The translations under genes were made by a program, and so were the position numbers. Shown here piece by piece: positions 16,857-25,620 of a DNA stretch of 64,000 nt. Within the stretch, counting starts at the first letter, position 1. Each line of letters opens with the position of its first letter. Origin of the DNA: an uncultured Fibrobacter sp. (GTDB lineage Bacteria; Fibrobacterota; Fibrobacteria; Fibrobacterales; Fibrobacteraceae); the NCBI GenBank assembly GCA_937891805.1, contig CALATK010000013.1, forward strand, positions 4,027 through 68,026, read 5' to 3'. The notes below the pieces were generated by a model. It searched no databases, had not been told where the DNA came from, and was given only the letters and a program-made list of their open reading frames with translations.

Positions 16857-17154
16857 GCAAGTCCCTCAACTGGTCGGCGTCAAGGCTGTGGTGCCTGCGG
16901 TACATGGTGACGATAATGGCAAGGGCGATTGCCATTTCGCAGGCGGTAACGGCGATGACGAAAATACTGAACAGGGCGCCCGCGGTAGAGTCTTGGGCGG
17001 TAAAGTAGGCAAAAGAAATAAAGTTGATGTTGGCGGCGTTCAGCATGAGCTCGATGGAAATGAGCATGCCGATCAGGTGGCGGCGGCGCATCAGGCCCCA
17101 AACGCCAATGCCAAAGAGCAAGAATGCGAGAATTAGGCAATTCATCAGGTTCAT
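16849..17154 (-). CDS. nuoK: NADH-quinone oxidoreductase subunit K
   Basis: A 101-residue, three-helix Complex I membrane subunit of normal length. The second helix carries the conserved glutamate in LIGMLISIELMLNAANINF and the third has EMAIALAIIVTMYRR. It overlaps nuoJ upstream and nuoL downstream, as in most nuo operons. Confidence 0.95.
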   Translation of the reverse strand: MNLMNCLILAFLLFGIGVWGLMRRRHLIGMLISIELMLNAANINFISFAYFTAQDSTAGALFSIFVIAVTACEMAIALAIIVTMYRRHHSLDADQLRDLHD

Positions 17155-17744
17155 TGCTTCACCTCCTTTTCCTTTTCCACCTCGTCCTTTGTCTTGCGGG
17201 CGATGGTGATGGCGCAGATAAGGGTCATCAGGAGCAAGACGCTAACCACCTCGAAGGGGATAATAAAGCTGTCCTGGGTGTAACCCAGAAGGCGCATGGC
17301 AAAGTTTTGCAAACTGGAATAGTCCGGAGCCGAAGCCACAACCCCGCTGGAAAGTTCCGGCATGGGCAGCAGGCACTTGACCATCACGAACACGAAGGCG
17401 ATGGACAGGGCGAAGGCGGCAAAGACTCTCGGAATCTTGGTGGCAAAGGCGTCTTCGCCCAGGTGGCTGGTAAGCAAGATGGTAAACACCACGAAAATCA
17501 CCACGCCGCCGATATAGACCATCACCTGGGCGAGCGCGATAAATTCGGCGTGCAGGAGCAGGTAGAGGATGGCGGTAGTCACGAAGGAGAAAATCAGGAA
17601 CACGGCGCTCTGCAAGATGTTCTTGACAGCAACGGTAAAGACCGCCGTCACGAGCATGACGATGGCTACGGCGTAAAAGGCGATATCCATTCCCCCGTGG
17701 GGGAACGACTGCGCTAGTTCTGGAAGCTGAAGGCCTGGAAACAT
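17151..17744 (-). CDS. nuoJ: NADH-quinone oxidoreductase subunit J
   Basis: A 197-residue membrane subunit with five hydrophobic helices. The conserved TM3 stretch AQVMVYIGGVVIFVVFTILL contains the pi-bulge region that connects the quinone site to the proton channels. It has a lysine-rich C-terminal tail. The start overlaps the nuoI stop and the end overlaps nuoK. Confidence 0.95.
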   Translation of the reverse strand: MFPGLQLPELAQSFPHGGMDIAFYAVAIVMLVTAVFTVAVKNILQSAVFLIFSFVTTAILYLLLHAEFIALAQVMVYIGGVVIFVVFTILLTSHLGEDAFATKIPRVFAAFALSIAFVFVMVKCLLPMPELSSGVVASAPDYSSLQNFAMRLLGYTQDSFIIPFEVVSVLLLMTLICAITIARKTKDEVEKEKEVKQ

Positions 17745-18217
17745 TATCCCTGTCCCTCCTTCTTGTTGAGAATCATTTCAAGGGTATTGGGGTCGGTAGT
17801 GGCCACCTCGAAATCCTGGTTCATGCGGATAGCCCCGAAGGGGCAGGCCTCTACGCAGAGCCCGCACTGGGTGCAGCTGGCAAAGTGATAAACATAACGG
17901 CCCAGCACCTTTTTGCCGGCGATGTTCTTGGTGGAAAGCACGTTGATGGAAGCGTTGGGGCAGGCACGCTCGCACATGCCGCAAGCGGTGCAGTGGTTGT
18001 TGCCGTCGGCGTCTTCGATCATTTCCAGACGGCCGCGGTAGCGGGGGTGCATCTTGAGGGTTTTCCGGTTTTCGGGATACTGCTCGGTAACGATGCGTCT
18101 TGGGTCTATAAAATACTTGAAGGTCACGGACAGCCCGCACAGCAGGCTCCAGGGGCCTGTGATGCAGCGCTTCAGGTAACGCTTGATATACGGAATGAAT
18201 GAACTACTCTCTTGCAT
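17744..18217 (-). CDS. nuoI: NADH-quinone oxidoreductase subunit I (2x[4Fe-4S])
   Basis: A 157-residue ferredoxin-like subunit. Two cluster motifs are visible, HCTACGMCERACP and CTQCGLCVEACP, which carry electrons from the peripheral arm to NuoB (clusters N6a and N6b). The N-terminal amphipathic region anchors it to the membrane. With nuoEFG absent from this locus, this subunit is a reasonable docking point for an external ferredoxin donor; that is inference. Confidence 0.95.
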   Translation of the reverse strand: MQESSSFIPYIKRYLKRCITGPWSLLCGLSVTFKYFIDPRRIVTEQYPENRKTLKMHPRYRGRLEMIEDADGNNHCTACGMCERACPNASINVLSTKNIAGKKVLGRYVYHFASCTQCGLCVEACPFGAIRMNQDFEVATTDPNTLEMILNKKEGQG

Positions 18218-18226
18218 AAAACAATC

Positions 18227-19348
18227 CTACCCACTAATCGCTATCCACGCCGCACCTGCCGTGAGCAGCACCAGGTTCACCGGCAACAGGAACTTCCATT
18301 CGAAATCCATAAGCTGGTCTACACGGGGCCGCACAAATGTCCAGCGGACCATCATGTAGCACCAGATCATAAAGAACACCTTTCCAAAGAACCACACCAG
18401 GCCAGGCACCATGTTAAGAACGTTGTCCACCGCGGCAATGCCGATACAGGGGGCATGGAATCCGCCCAAGAAGCAGGTAGTGGCCAAAGCCGAGTTGGTG
18501 ACCAGGGCGATGTATTCGGCCAGGTAGAACATGGCGAATGGCGTGCCGTTGTATTCCGTGTGGTAGCCGCCGGTGAGTTCCTGTTCTGCTTCGGCGATGT
18601 CGAAGGGGGCGCGGTTCATTTCGGCGGTGCTGGAAATGAAGAACAGAATGAAGGCGATAAAGCCCAGCACGGGTATCTTGAAAATCCACCAGTCGAAAAC
18701 CGTTCCCTGCTGGCTCATGGTGATGTCCATCAGGTTGGTAGATCCGGAAATCATTACCACGAACAGAAGGATCATGGCGAAGGAAATTTCGTAACTGATA
18801 ATCTGGGCGCCGCTACGGAGTGCCCCCAGCAAGGAATACTTGTTGTTGCTGCTCCAGCCGCCCAGCAAAATGCCCAGCACGCCGAAACCGTTCACCGCGA
18901 TAATCAGGGGAATGCCCATGGAGACGTCGGCCACCACTAGGTCCTTGCTGAAGGGGATCAGGGCACAAACCATGAAGGGGGCAATCAGCACGATCATGGG
19001 TGCCGTGTAGAACATCAGCTTGTCTGCACCACTGGGGGCATAGACTTCCTTGAAGAGCATCTTGAGCACGTCGGCGATGGTCTGTATAGTACCGTGCCAT
19101 CCCAGGCGCATGGGGCCAAGACGGCACTGCACGTGGGCGCAGACCTTGCGCTCCATGTAGATGAGAATAGGGGCAGAACCGATGTTCACGGCGCAGACCG
19201 CGATGATGCAGATGACGGCGTTGATCAAGAAGGCGACGACGCTGTCCAAAGTCTCGGACTGAAAGGCTACAGGCAGGTAGGCGGTCACCTGGGGAACCAG
19301 GTTCCTCACAAAATCGCCGATAGGATTGGTAACGGAAGGGACAAACAT
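18227..19348 (-). CDS. nuoH: NADH-quinone oxidoreductase subunit H
   Basis: A 373-residue, eight-helix membrane subunit that forms the floor of the quinone chamber. Recognisable segments are IYMERKVCAHVQCRLGPMRLG (shortened here to its ERKVCAHVQCRLGP core) and FFISSTAEMNRAPFDIAEAE, which is nearly invariant in the family. The gene follows nuoD by three bases. Confidence 0.96.
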   Translation of the reverse strand: MFVPSVTNPIGDFVRNLVPQVTAYLPVAFQSETLDSVVAFLINAVICIIAVCAVNIGSAPILIYMERKVCAHVQCRLGPMRLGWHGTIQTIADVLKMLFKEVYAPSGADKLMFYTAPMIVLIAPFMVCALIPFSKDLVVADVSMGIPLIIAVNGFGVLGILLGGWSSNNKYSLLGALRSGAQIISYEISFAMILLFVVMISGSTNLMDITMSQQGTVFDWWIFKIPVLGFIAFILFFISSTAEMNRAPFDIAEAEQELTGGYHTEYNGTPFAMFYLAEYIALVTNSALATTCFLGGFHAPCIGIAAVDNVLNMVPGLVWFFGKVFFMIWCYMMVRWTFVRPRVDQLMDFEWKFLLPVNLVLLTAGAAWIAISG

Positions 19349-19351
19349 AAA

Positions 19352-20491
19352 CTACCTGTCAATTTCGGGAATCACGGGGTCCAAGGTGGCAAGGATGGTC
19401 ACCAGGTCTGAAATCTTGTGGCCCTGGACCATCTTGTTGAGGGCCGCGATGTGGGGGAAACTTGGACCGCGTGTGTGTATGCGGTAGGGCTTCTCGCCGG
19501 TAGTGGCGGCTACTACGTAGGTGGCGTAGAGCCCCTTGGCGGTCTCGATTTCGCTGTAGTAGCGGCCCACCGGCAAACGCACCGGCTTTTCTTTGGAGCG
19601 CCAAGGCCCTTCGGTGGGGAACCGGTCGATACACTGCCGGAGGATTTTCATGGACTCGTGGATTTCGGCGATACGCACCGTGTAACGGTCGTAGCAGTCC
19701 CCGTTGTAGGTCACGGGAACTTCGAAATCGAAGGAGTCGTAGATGCTGTAGGGGTTCGCCCGGCGCACGTCAAAGTTTACGCCGCTGGCCCTGAGTACAG
19801 GACCTGAGCATCCGTAGGCGATGGCGTCTTCCTTGGAGAGAATCCCTATGCCCTTGCTGCGCTCCAGAACAATGATGTTCTTGGAAAGGAACCGCTAGTA
19901 GTCCTTCATGGTATCTACCATGTGGTCAAGGAAAGCCTTGACTCTGGGAATAAACGTGTCGGGAACGTCGTAGCGTGATCCGCCCGGCCTAAAGAAGTTG
20001 GTGGTGAGTCTGGAGCCCGTCACCTCTTCCAAGATGTCGTGGATCATCTCACGTTCCTTGAAACCGTACAGCAGGCAGGTTTGTCCGCCCAGGTCGCCGC
20101 CGAAGCAGGCGAAGAATACCAGGTGGCTAGCGATACGGCCCAGTTCCTGGAGCATCACGCGGATATATTCCGCTTTTTCAGGAACGCCGATGTTCATACC
20201 CTTTTCTAGGGCGATGACCACTCCCAGGTTGTTCTGGATGGCGGTGAGGTAGTCCTGACGGTCGCTCAGGGCGATATACTGCAGGTAACTCATGGATTCG
20301 GCCTGCTTTTCCATACCGCGATGGATATAGCCGAAATGGGGAACCAGCTCAACGATGGTCTCTCCGTCCATACGGAGTGCCAAACGGAGAGCACCGTGGG
20401 TACTGGGGTGTTGAGGCCCCATGTTGATGAAAAATTCTTCGGTGTTGGTTTCACGCTGGATGCGGAATCCCGGAGGAAGCATTCCTGTCAT
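19352..20491 (-). pseudogene. nuoD: nuoD interrupted by an in-frame TAG codon
   Basis: The NuoD subunit (49 kDa, quinone-binding) is encoded by one continuous frame of 379 codons, except for TAG at 19895-19897, codon 199. The first part (198 residues) has the family start EFFINMGPQHPSTHG and FGYIHRGMEK. After the TAG the same frame continues with RFLSKNIIVLERSKGIG, then GCSGPVLRASGVNFDVRRA and PYSIYDSFDFEVPV to the normal C-terminus. No base is gained or lost. Homologues usually have Glu at this place (EYEGLL-type), so GAG to TAG would explain it. It may be a true nonsense mutation, a sequencing or assembly error, or readthrough. The neighbouring nuo genes are intact. Confidence 0.85.
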
Positions 20492-21747
20492 ACGGGCCTC
20501 CTGATCATTTCCGGGTGGGTAAAGTCCTTGCGCAGGGGGTAACCTACGAAGTCATCGTCCAAAAAGATTCGGCGCTGGTCGGGGTGGCCCACGAAGTCGA
20601 TGCCGAACATGTCGTAAACTTCACGTTCCTTGAATTCCGCCGCCGGATACAGGTGGCTGATGCTGGGGGCGTGGGCAAGGAGCGCCGTGGCCCGCTGCTC
20701 TTCGGGAATGGAAAAGTTTTTTTTCAGTTGCAGGCAGAGGAACAGCTTGTGTCCGTGTTCCATGCTGCGGAACTGGGAGACTACGTCAAAATGGTCGTCG
20801 TAGTCAATGCCTACGATGTCGATGAGGTAGTCCATCTTGAGGCTGGCCTCATCCTTGATGAATTCCACCATGGGCAGGTAGTCTTCGGGAGTGACCATCA
20901 CTTCTAGCGGTCGGTCCGCCGGCATGGCGGCCACCACGTCTTCCACAGGGTCTTCGCTGTGGGTATGCACCGTTACCGCCGGGAATTTTTCCTTCAGCTT
21001 TGCGTAGATGTCGGACTGGGTAAGCCCCATGCGCTTGAAGGGGACCCGCTCCACTTCGGGAAAGTCCTCTTTCTTGATGCGGATGGGCTTGAAACTGGAC
21101 TTGTAGTCGGGATTTTCTTCCTTGAACTTGGCCCTGGCTTCTGCCATTTCTTCGTCTTTCATCTCTTCCAGGGCGGCCCAGGTCTTGGCGGCTTCGCGGT
21201 AGCGGTCCATGGTGGACACGTCCTTGGGTTCGCCGACCTGCCAGGGGTTACGGCAGGTCTCCTTCAGGATTTTTTCACGGAGGGTCAGAAGCCCGTGGAA
21301 AAGGGCTTCTGGTCTGGGCGGACATCCTGGGACGAACACGTCTACGGGAATCAGGTTCTGGGCGCCACGGACTACGGAGTAGTTGTCGTAGATGAAGGGC
21401 CCGCCGCTGATGGTGCAGGCGCCCATGGCGATGGCGTACTTGGGGCCAGGAATCTGCTCCCACAACATCTGGATGGCAGGCGCCATGAGGCGGGTGATGG
21501 TTCCCGCCAAAATAAACAGGTCCGCCTGCCTAGGTGAACTGCGGAATACTTCACTGCCAAATCGGGCGATGTCGTAACGGGCCATGGAACTGCTCATCAT
21601 CTCGATGGCGCAGCAGCTGGTGCCGTAGGTTAGGGGCCAAATGGAGTTTGCCCGGGCCCAGTTCACCACGTAGTCGATGGCGTTTACCACGTACTTACCG
21701 CCCGGAATAGGGTCCAGGATTTTTGGAGCAAAATTGATTATTCCCAT
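20488..21747 (-). CDS. nuoBC: Fused NADH-quinone oxidoreductase subunits B and C
   Basis: One 419-residue frame encodes two Complex I subunits. Residues 1-165 are NuoB, with the N2 cluster cysteines at Cys45-Cys46 (TYGTSCCAIEMM), Cys111 (MGACTIS) and Cys142 (VPGCPPRPEAL). Residues about 166-244 form a charged linker. Residues about 245-419 are NuoC (the 30-kDa family), with FKEREVYDMFGIDFVGHPD and the C-terminal PLRKDF. Fusions of C with D are well known; a B-C fusion with separate D is less usual. The stop overlaps the nuoD start. It sits in the peripheral arm at the membrane surface. Confidence 0.93.
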   Translation of the reverse strand: MGIINFAPKILDPIPGGKYVVNAIDYVVNWARANSIWPLTYGTSCCAIEMMSSSMARYDIARFGSEVFRSSPRQADLFILAGTITRLMAPAIQMLWEQIPGPKYAIAMGACTISGGPFIYDNYSVVRGAQNLIPVDVFVPGCPPRPEALFHGLLTLREKILKETCRNPWQVGEPKDVSTMDRYREAAKTWAALEEMKDEEMAEARAKFKEENPDYKSSFKPIRIKKEDFPEVERVPFKRMGLTQSDIYAKLKEKFPAVTVHTHSEDPVEDVVAAMPADRPLEVMVTPEDYLPMVEFIKDEASLKMDYLIDIVGIDYDDHFDVVSQFRSMEHGHKLFLCLQLKKNFSIPEEQRATALLAHAPSISHLYPAAEFKEREVYDMFGIDFVGHPDQRRIFLDDDFVGYPLRKDFTHPEMIRRPV

Positions 21748-22118
21748 TTCAGGATTCCTTTTTTCCAGGCGTAGGCGAGGCCGGAAACGAGAATGGCCAT
21801 AAATATCACAAGGTCAATGATAACGACCGCAGGGGCGAGGGGCGTGTTCCCTGCCATGATTTCCTTGAAGTTCATGAGCACGGGATACAGGAACAAAGCT
21901 TCGATGTCGAATACCAGGAACAAGAGCGCGAACAGGTAGTAGCCCACCTTGAACTGGATACGGGCGTTTCCGATGGTCTGCATGCCGCATTCGTAGGGGG
22001 CCATCTTGTTCTTGGTGTTCTTGGTACGGTAGCCCAGCAAAAGTCCGGTGACGGTAGCCGCCGCGGCGATGAAGGCACCCAAGAAGAGGAAAAATGATAA
22101 TATGATGTATTCGGACAT
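21738..22118 (-). CDS. nuoA: NADH-quinone oxidoreductase subunit A
   Basis: A 126-residue, three-helix Complex I subunit starting at ATG 22118 (MSEYIILSFF), with GAGAAG upstream. The alternative longer frame adds basic residues that have no family match. Conserved motifs are KMAPYECGMQTIG, with the loop Cys that reports the active or inactive state in homologues, and FLVFDIEALFLYP. It is the first nuo gene, 13 bases after the stop of the unknown gene upstream. Confidence 0.93.
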   Translation of the reverse strand: MSEYIILSFFLFLGAFIAAAATVTGLLLGYRTKNTKNKMAPYECGMQTIGNARIQFKVGYYLFALLFLVFDIEALFLYPVLMNFKEIMAGNTPLAPAVVIIDLVIFMAILVSGLAYAWKKGILKWE

Positions 22119-22131
22119 CTCGCAACTTCTC

Positions 22132-22719
22132 TTAGTAGAAATTCTGTAATTCCTGTATAGTTCCAAAAAGGGTGTTGCCTATCTGGAACCGTTCAACGAT
22201 ATGCTTTACCAGCTCCCGGAATTCCTTGATGGTGGCAAGGGACATGGCCGAAAGCTTTTCCTGGATAGAACTGACGAATCCCTTGTCCACCGGTTGCGCT
22301 TTCATACCCTGCATGTTCATGCCCCAGTCGTGGAGCATCTTGTCGGTGTCGATTCGGGCGATGATATAGTGGGTGGTAGAAAGCAGTTCCCGCAGAAAGT
22401 GCACCAGGAAGATTTCTTCTTGCAGAATGCCCCAGCGCTTGTCCTTGGAATACAGCGTGGCCTCTTCGGCCTTGCCGTAAAAGATGGCGGCTTGGGCGTA
22501 TTCCAGGCAGGTGGTAATCAGGCGCTCGTAGTGCTTGATTTCTTGCTGCAGGTGGGCGAACCATTCTTCGTCGAACTTGCCTCCGGTGGTGCCGTTATAG
22601 TCGTTGGGCAACAGCGCCCTGAAGGCGTAATAGACCTCTTCGTAGTATCGGTTCCGCATGCGGCAGTTGAAGGCCCTGTTCTTCAGGGTGTAGTCGCTAT
22701 GGTGCAGGGGCGTCATCAT
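22132..22719 (-). CDS. Conserved-looking protein of unknown function between rsh and nuoA
   Basis: A 195-residue, soluble, mainly helical protein with many aromatic and charged residues (YYEEVYYAFRALLPNDYN, LQQEIKHYERLITTCLEYA). It has no signal peptide, membrane helix or metal motif. It overlaps the end of rsh and ends 13 bases before nuoA, so it is co-transcribed with both. I do not recognise the family. Its position suggests a link between stringent response and respiratory-complex expression or assembly, but nothing in the sequence proves that. Confidence 0.7.
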   Translation of the reverse strand: MMTPLHHSDYTLKNRAFNCRMRNRYYEEVYYAFRALLPNDYNGTTGGKFDEEWFAHLQQEIKHYERLITTCLEYAQAAIFYGKAEEATLYSKDKRWGILQEEIFLVHFLRELLSTTHYIIARIDTDKMLHDWGMNMQGMKAQPVDKGFVSSIQEKLSAMSLATIKEFRELVKHIVERFQIGNTLFGTIQELQNFY

Positions 22720-24860
22720 GATTTTTTAACCTCCCGCACACCGCTAATCTGCTGGATCTTGTAAGTGACGGAATCCACCTGCTCCTTGCGGAAGGCCTTG
22801 AATTCCATACGGATCCTGCCGGAGGACTGCTTGCTCACGACGCTCATCTGGTCCAGGAACAGGTTTTCGTCCTTGATGACCTTCAGCACGTCGAAGGTAA
22901 TGTTCTTGCGGTTGTCCGTCTCCACGATCAGGTGGGTGGTGAAGGGCTCCGAAAGGTCCGGGCTCCATTGCACCGGAATCTGCTGTTCTACGGGGAAATC
23001 CTTGAGACAGGGGCACTTGAGGGAGTGCACCTCGATACCCACCTGTGGCCGCATGATTCCCACAATCTTGTCGCCGGGCACGGGCCCGCAGCAGCTGGCG
23101 AAATGCACCACCAGATTGGTCTCCTGGCCGATTTCCAGGGGCATGTCGTCTTGGACGGGGCTCTTCTTGTCCTTGTTGAAGGTGGGGAAAAACCGGAGGG
23201 CCGAAGCTTCCTTGGAAATGTTCTCGCCGCCGTTCAAGAAACGGTGGATGTCCTGCAGGGGGAGTTCTCCCTGGCCCAGCCGTTCGTAGAAGGTCTCGAT
23301 GTTCGGCGTGCCGAAATGCTTTGCCGTACTTTCGTCCGAAGGATACTGGTCCTTGTCCATCTTGGAGACCCGTAGTTCACGGGTCCAGATTTCACGGCCC
23401 AGGTCCCGGGCTTGCTGCAGCATGCTGGTCTTCATCCACTTGCGCAGTTCCTGCTTGGCCTTGGTGGTGGTCACCATTTCCAGCCATTCCGGGCTGGGCT
23501 CCTGGGTGGGGCTTTTCAGCACCTGGATGGTGGCCCCGTGGGGCACGGGCTTGTCCAGGCTTACCACTTCGTCGTTGATGCGGGCCCCTATGCAGTGGAG
23601 GCCGAGCTCCGTATGTACAGCAAAGGCAAAGTCCAGCACGATAGCCCCGTCGGGCAGTTCGATGGAGTTTCCCTTGGGGGTGAACACCACGATTCCCTCG
23701 GGTTTCAGGTCCACCTTCAAAAAGTCCAGGTATTCGCGGCTGTCCGAAATTTCGGACTGGAGCTTGACCATGTGGTCTAGCCAGGCCAGTTCTTCGCCTT
23801 CGTGCTGGGTTTCCAGCTTGTAGGCCCAGTGGGCGGCAAAGCCCTTCTCTGCCGTCAGGTCCATGTCCTTGGTGCGGATCTGGACTTCTACCATCTTGTT
23901 TTCGGGCCCGATGACCGTGGTATGGATACTCTGGTAAAGGTTTGGCTTCGGGGTGGCGATGTAGTCCTTGAAGCGGCTCTGGAGGGGCGGCCACAGGTTG
24001 TGGACATAGCCCAGGGCCAGGTAGCATTCGGGAATGGTATCCACGATAATGCGGATGGCGAAGATATCGAAGATGTCTTCGAATTCGCAACCCCGTGCAA
24101 TCATCTTGTTGTAGATGCTGTAAATGTTCTTGGTGCGGCCCTGGATGGTGCAGTCGAAATCTTCTAGGGCGAGCTTGATCTGCAAGGGCCCGATGACGGA
24201 TTGGATGTATTTTTCCCGGGCTTCCTTGTTCTCGATAAGAGCATCTACTAGCTTCTGGTACTCTACCGGGTTCACGTACTTGAAGCTCAGGTCCTCAAGC
24301 TCCGTCTTGAGCTTGTACAGGCCGAACCGGTGGGTAAGGGGCACGTAGATGTCCAGGGTCTCCTGGGCGATGATTTTCCGCTTTTCGGGCTTCATGTACT
24401 GCATGGTCCGCATGTTGTGGATGCGGTCTGCAATCTTGATCATGATGACCCGGGGGTCTTTCGCCATGGCGGTAATGAGCTTGCGGTAGGTTTCCGCCTT
24501 GCGGGCGGTCTTGCTCTCTTGCTGGGCGGCGGTAATCTTGGTGACGGCGTCCACCATGAAGGCGGTATCGTCGCCGAATTTTTCAGAAATTTCGCTTAGG
24601 GTGTGGGGCGTGTCCTCTACCACGTCGTGGAGCAGCCCCGCAAGCACCGTGGCCTGGTCCTGTTTCAGGTCCGAAAGGATCTTGGCCACCTCGTAGGGGT
24701 GCTCGGTATAGGGCATGCCGCTCTTGCGGTACTGGCCGCTGTGGGCCTCTGCAATAAAGACAATGGCATTCTCCAGGATCTCGCGGTTCAGGGCGGGATT
24801 CTTCTTGATAAGCACGTCCACGATGTGCTTCTGGTTGGATGTCAACTCTTGCACTGCCAT
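22716..24860 (-). CDS. RelA/SpoT-family (p)ppGpp synthetase/hydrolase
   Basis: A 714-residue long RSH enzyme. The N-terminal HD hydrolase domain is intact, with HSGQYRKSG, TEHPYEVA and the His-Asp pair in GLLHDVVEDT (residues 78-79). The synthetase domain (about 230-345) has RFKDYIATPKPNLYQSIHT and MVEVQIRTKDMD. A TGS domain (about 390-450, GIVVFTPKGNSIELPDGA) and a C-terminal ACT domain (about 640-714) follow. It is therefore probably bifunctional, like SpoT/Rel. ATG 24860 follows a TATAAT-like box. It heads the transcription unit that runs into nuoA-N. Confidence 0.95.
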   Translation of the reverse strand: MAVQELTSNQKHIVDVLIKKNPALNREILENAIVFIAEAHSGQYRKSGMPYTEHPYEVAKILSDLKQDQATVLAGLLHDVVEDTPHTLSEISEKFGDDTAFMVDAVTKITAAQQESKTARKAETYRKLITAMAKDPRVIMIKIADRIHNMRTMQYMKPEKRKIIAQETLDIYVPLTHRFGLYKLKTELEDLSFKYVNPVEYQKLVDALIENKEAREKYIQSVIGPLQIKLALEDFDCTIQGRTKNIYSIYNKMIARGCEFEDIFDIFAIRIIVDTIPECYLALGYVHNLWPPLQSRFKDYIATPKPNLYQSIHTTVIGPENKMVEVQIRTKDMDLTAEKGFAAHWAYKLETQHEGEELAWLDHMVKLQSEISDSREYLDFLKVDLKPEGIVVFTPKGNSIELPDGAIVLDFAFAVHTELGLHCIGARINDEVVSLDKPVPHGATIQVLKSPTQEPSPEWLEMVTTTKAKQELRKWMKTSMLQQARDLGREIWTRELRVSKMDKDQYPSDESTAKHFGTPNIETFYERLGQGELPLQDIHRFLNGGENISKEASALRFFPTFNKDKKSPVQDDMPLEIGQETNLVVHFASCCGPVPGDKIVGIMRPQVGIEVHSLKCPCLKDFPVEQQIPVQWSPDLSEPFTTHLIVETDNRKNITFDVLKVIKDENLFLDQMSVVSKQSSGRIRMEFKAFRKEQVDSVTYKIQQISGVREVKKS

Positions 24861-24979
24861 TATCTACAATTTATTATAAAATTTGGCAGAAAAACGGCAA
24901 TTTTGGGAATATAAGCCAAAAATAAGGTATTTGGTGATATGAAGCCCGCCAAAGGTAGAAACCGCTTGAAAATCCATGC

Positions 24980-25075
24980 AAAAACCCCCGAATGAATCGG
25001 GGGCGTTGCGGGGGCCTCCCCGCTAAAGGGGGTGGCGAGCGACGTAGTGCGAGGCAGGGGGAGATTTCCCCCTAG
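24980..25075. repeat. GC-rich palindromic repeat downstream of mscL
   Basis: A CCCCCGAATGAATCGGGGG hairpin (24986-25004) is followed by GGGGGTGGCGAGCGACGTAG and GCAGGGGGAGATTTCCCCCT. The second part aligns, with mismatches, to 45313-45379, so it belongs to a dispersed family. The first hairpin may also terminate mscL on the minus strand. Confidence 0.55.
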
Positions 25076-25093
25076 TCACTAAACTGCTGTTTA

Positions 25094-25537
25094 CTACTTC
25101 TTCAGCAGGTCGCGGATTTCGGTAAGGAGCTTCTCCTCGGCGCTGGGCTCTGGCGGTGCAGGCGGTTCGGCGGGCTTTTCTTCTTCCTTCTTGCGCATGT
25201 TCTGCACGAATCCCAGGAACTTCTTCATCACAATGAACACCACGATGGCCACAATTAAGAAGTCCACGATGTTGCCGATGAAGGCTCCGTAAGGAATCTG
25301 GGCTCCGGCGGCGGTTGTGTAGGTGAGGGCCTTGAGGCCTTCGCCGGCACCTTCTGCACCGAGGCTTGCCACGATGGCGTTCACGCAGGGCATGACGATG
25401 TCGTTCACGAAGCTGGTGACAATCTTGCCGAATGCGCCGCCGATGATAACACCGATGGCCATGTCGACGATGTTGCCCTTGAGGGCGAAAGCCTTGAATT
25501 CTTCAAGGAGGGATGTTGCTTTTCCTTTGATACCCAT
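25094..25537 (-). CDS. mscL: Large-conductance mechanosensitive channel
   Basis: A 147-residue MscL protein that releases solutes under osmotic downshock. TM1 contains GNIVDMAIGVIIGGAFGKIV, the gate, and TM2 is NIVDFLIVAIVVFIVMK. A C-terminal KKEEEKPAEPP linker and helix follow. AAAGGAACC precedes ATG 25537. It is monocistronic, with a GC-rich repeat downstream. Confidence 0.97.
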   Translation of the reverse strand: MGIKGKATSLLEEFKAFALKGNIVDMAIGVIIGGAFGKIVTSFVNDIVMPCVNAIVASLGAEGAGEGLKALTYTTAAGAQIPYGAFIGNIVDFLIVAIVVFIVMKKFLGFVQNMRKKEEEKPAEPPAPPEPSAEEKLLTEIRDLLKK

Positions 25538-25620
25538 AACGGTTCCTTTTGGTTGATGTTTTGATAAAAAATAGTATTGTGTCGCCCTTTGGCAAGATGA
25601 ATTTCTAGATTTTGTGACCT

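Noticed and set aside
19895-19897. Pyrrolysine or other programmed recoding at the nuoD TAG.
   Set aside because: No recoding signal or suppressor gene is seen in this window, and NuoD has no known need for a special residue there. A nonsense mutation or sequencing error is simpler.
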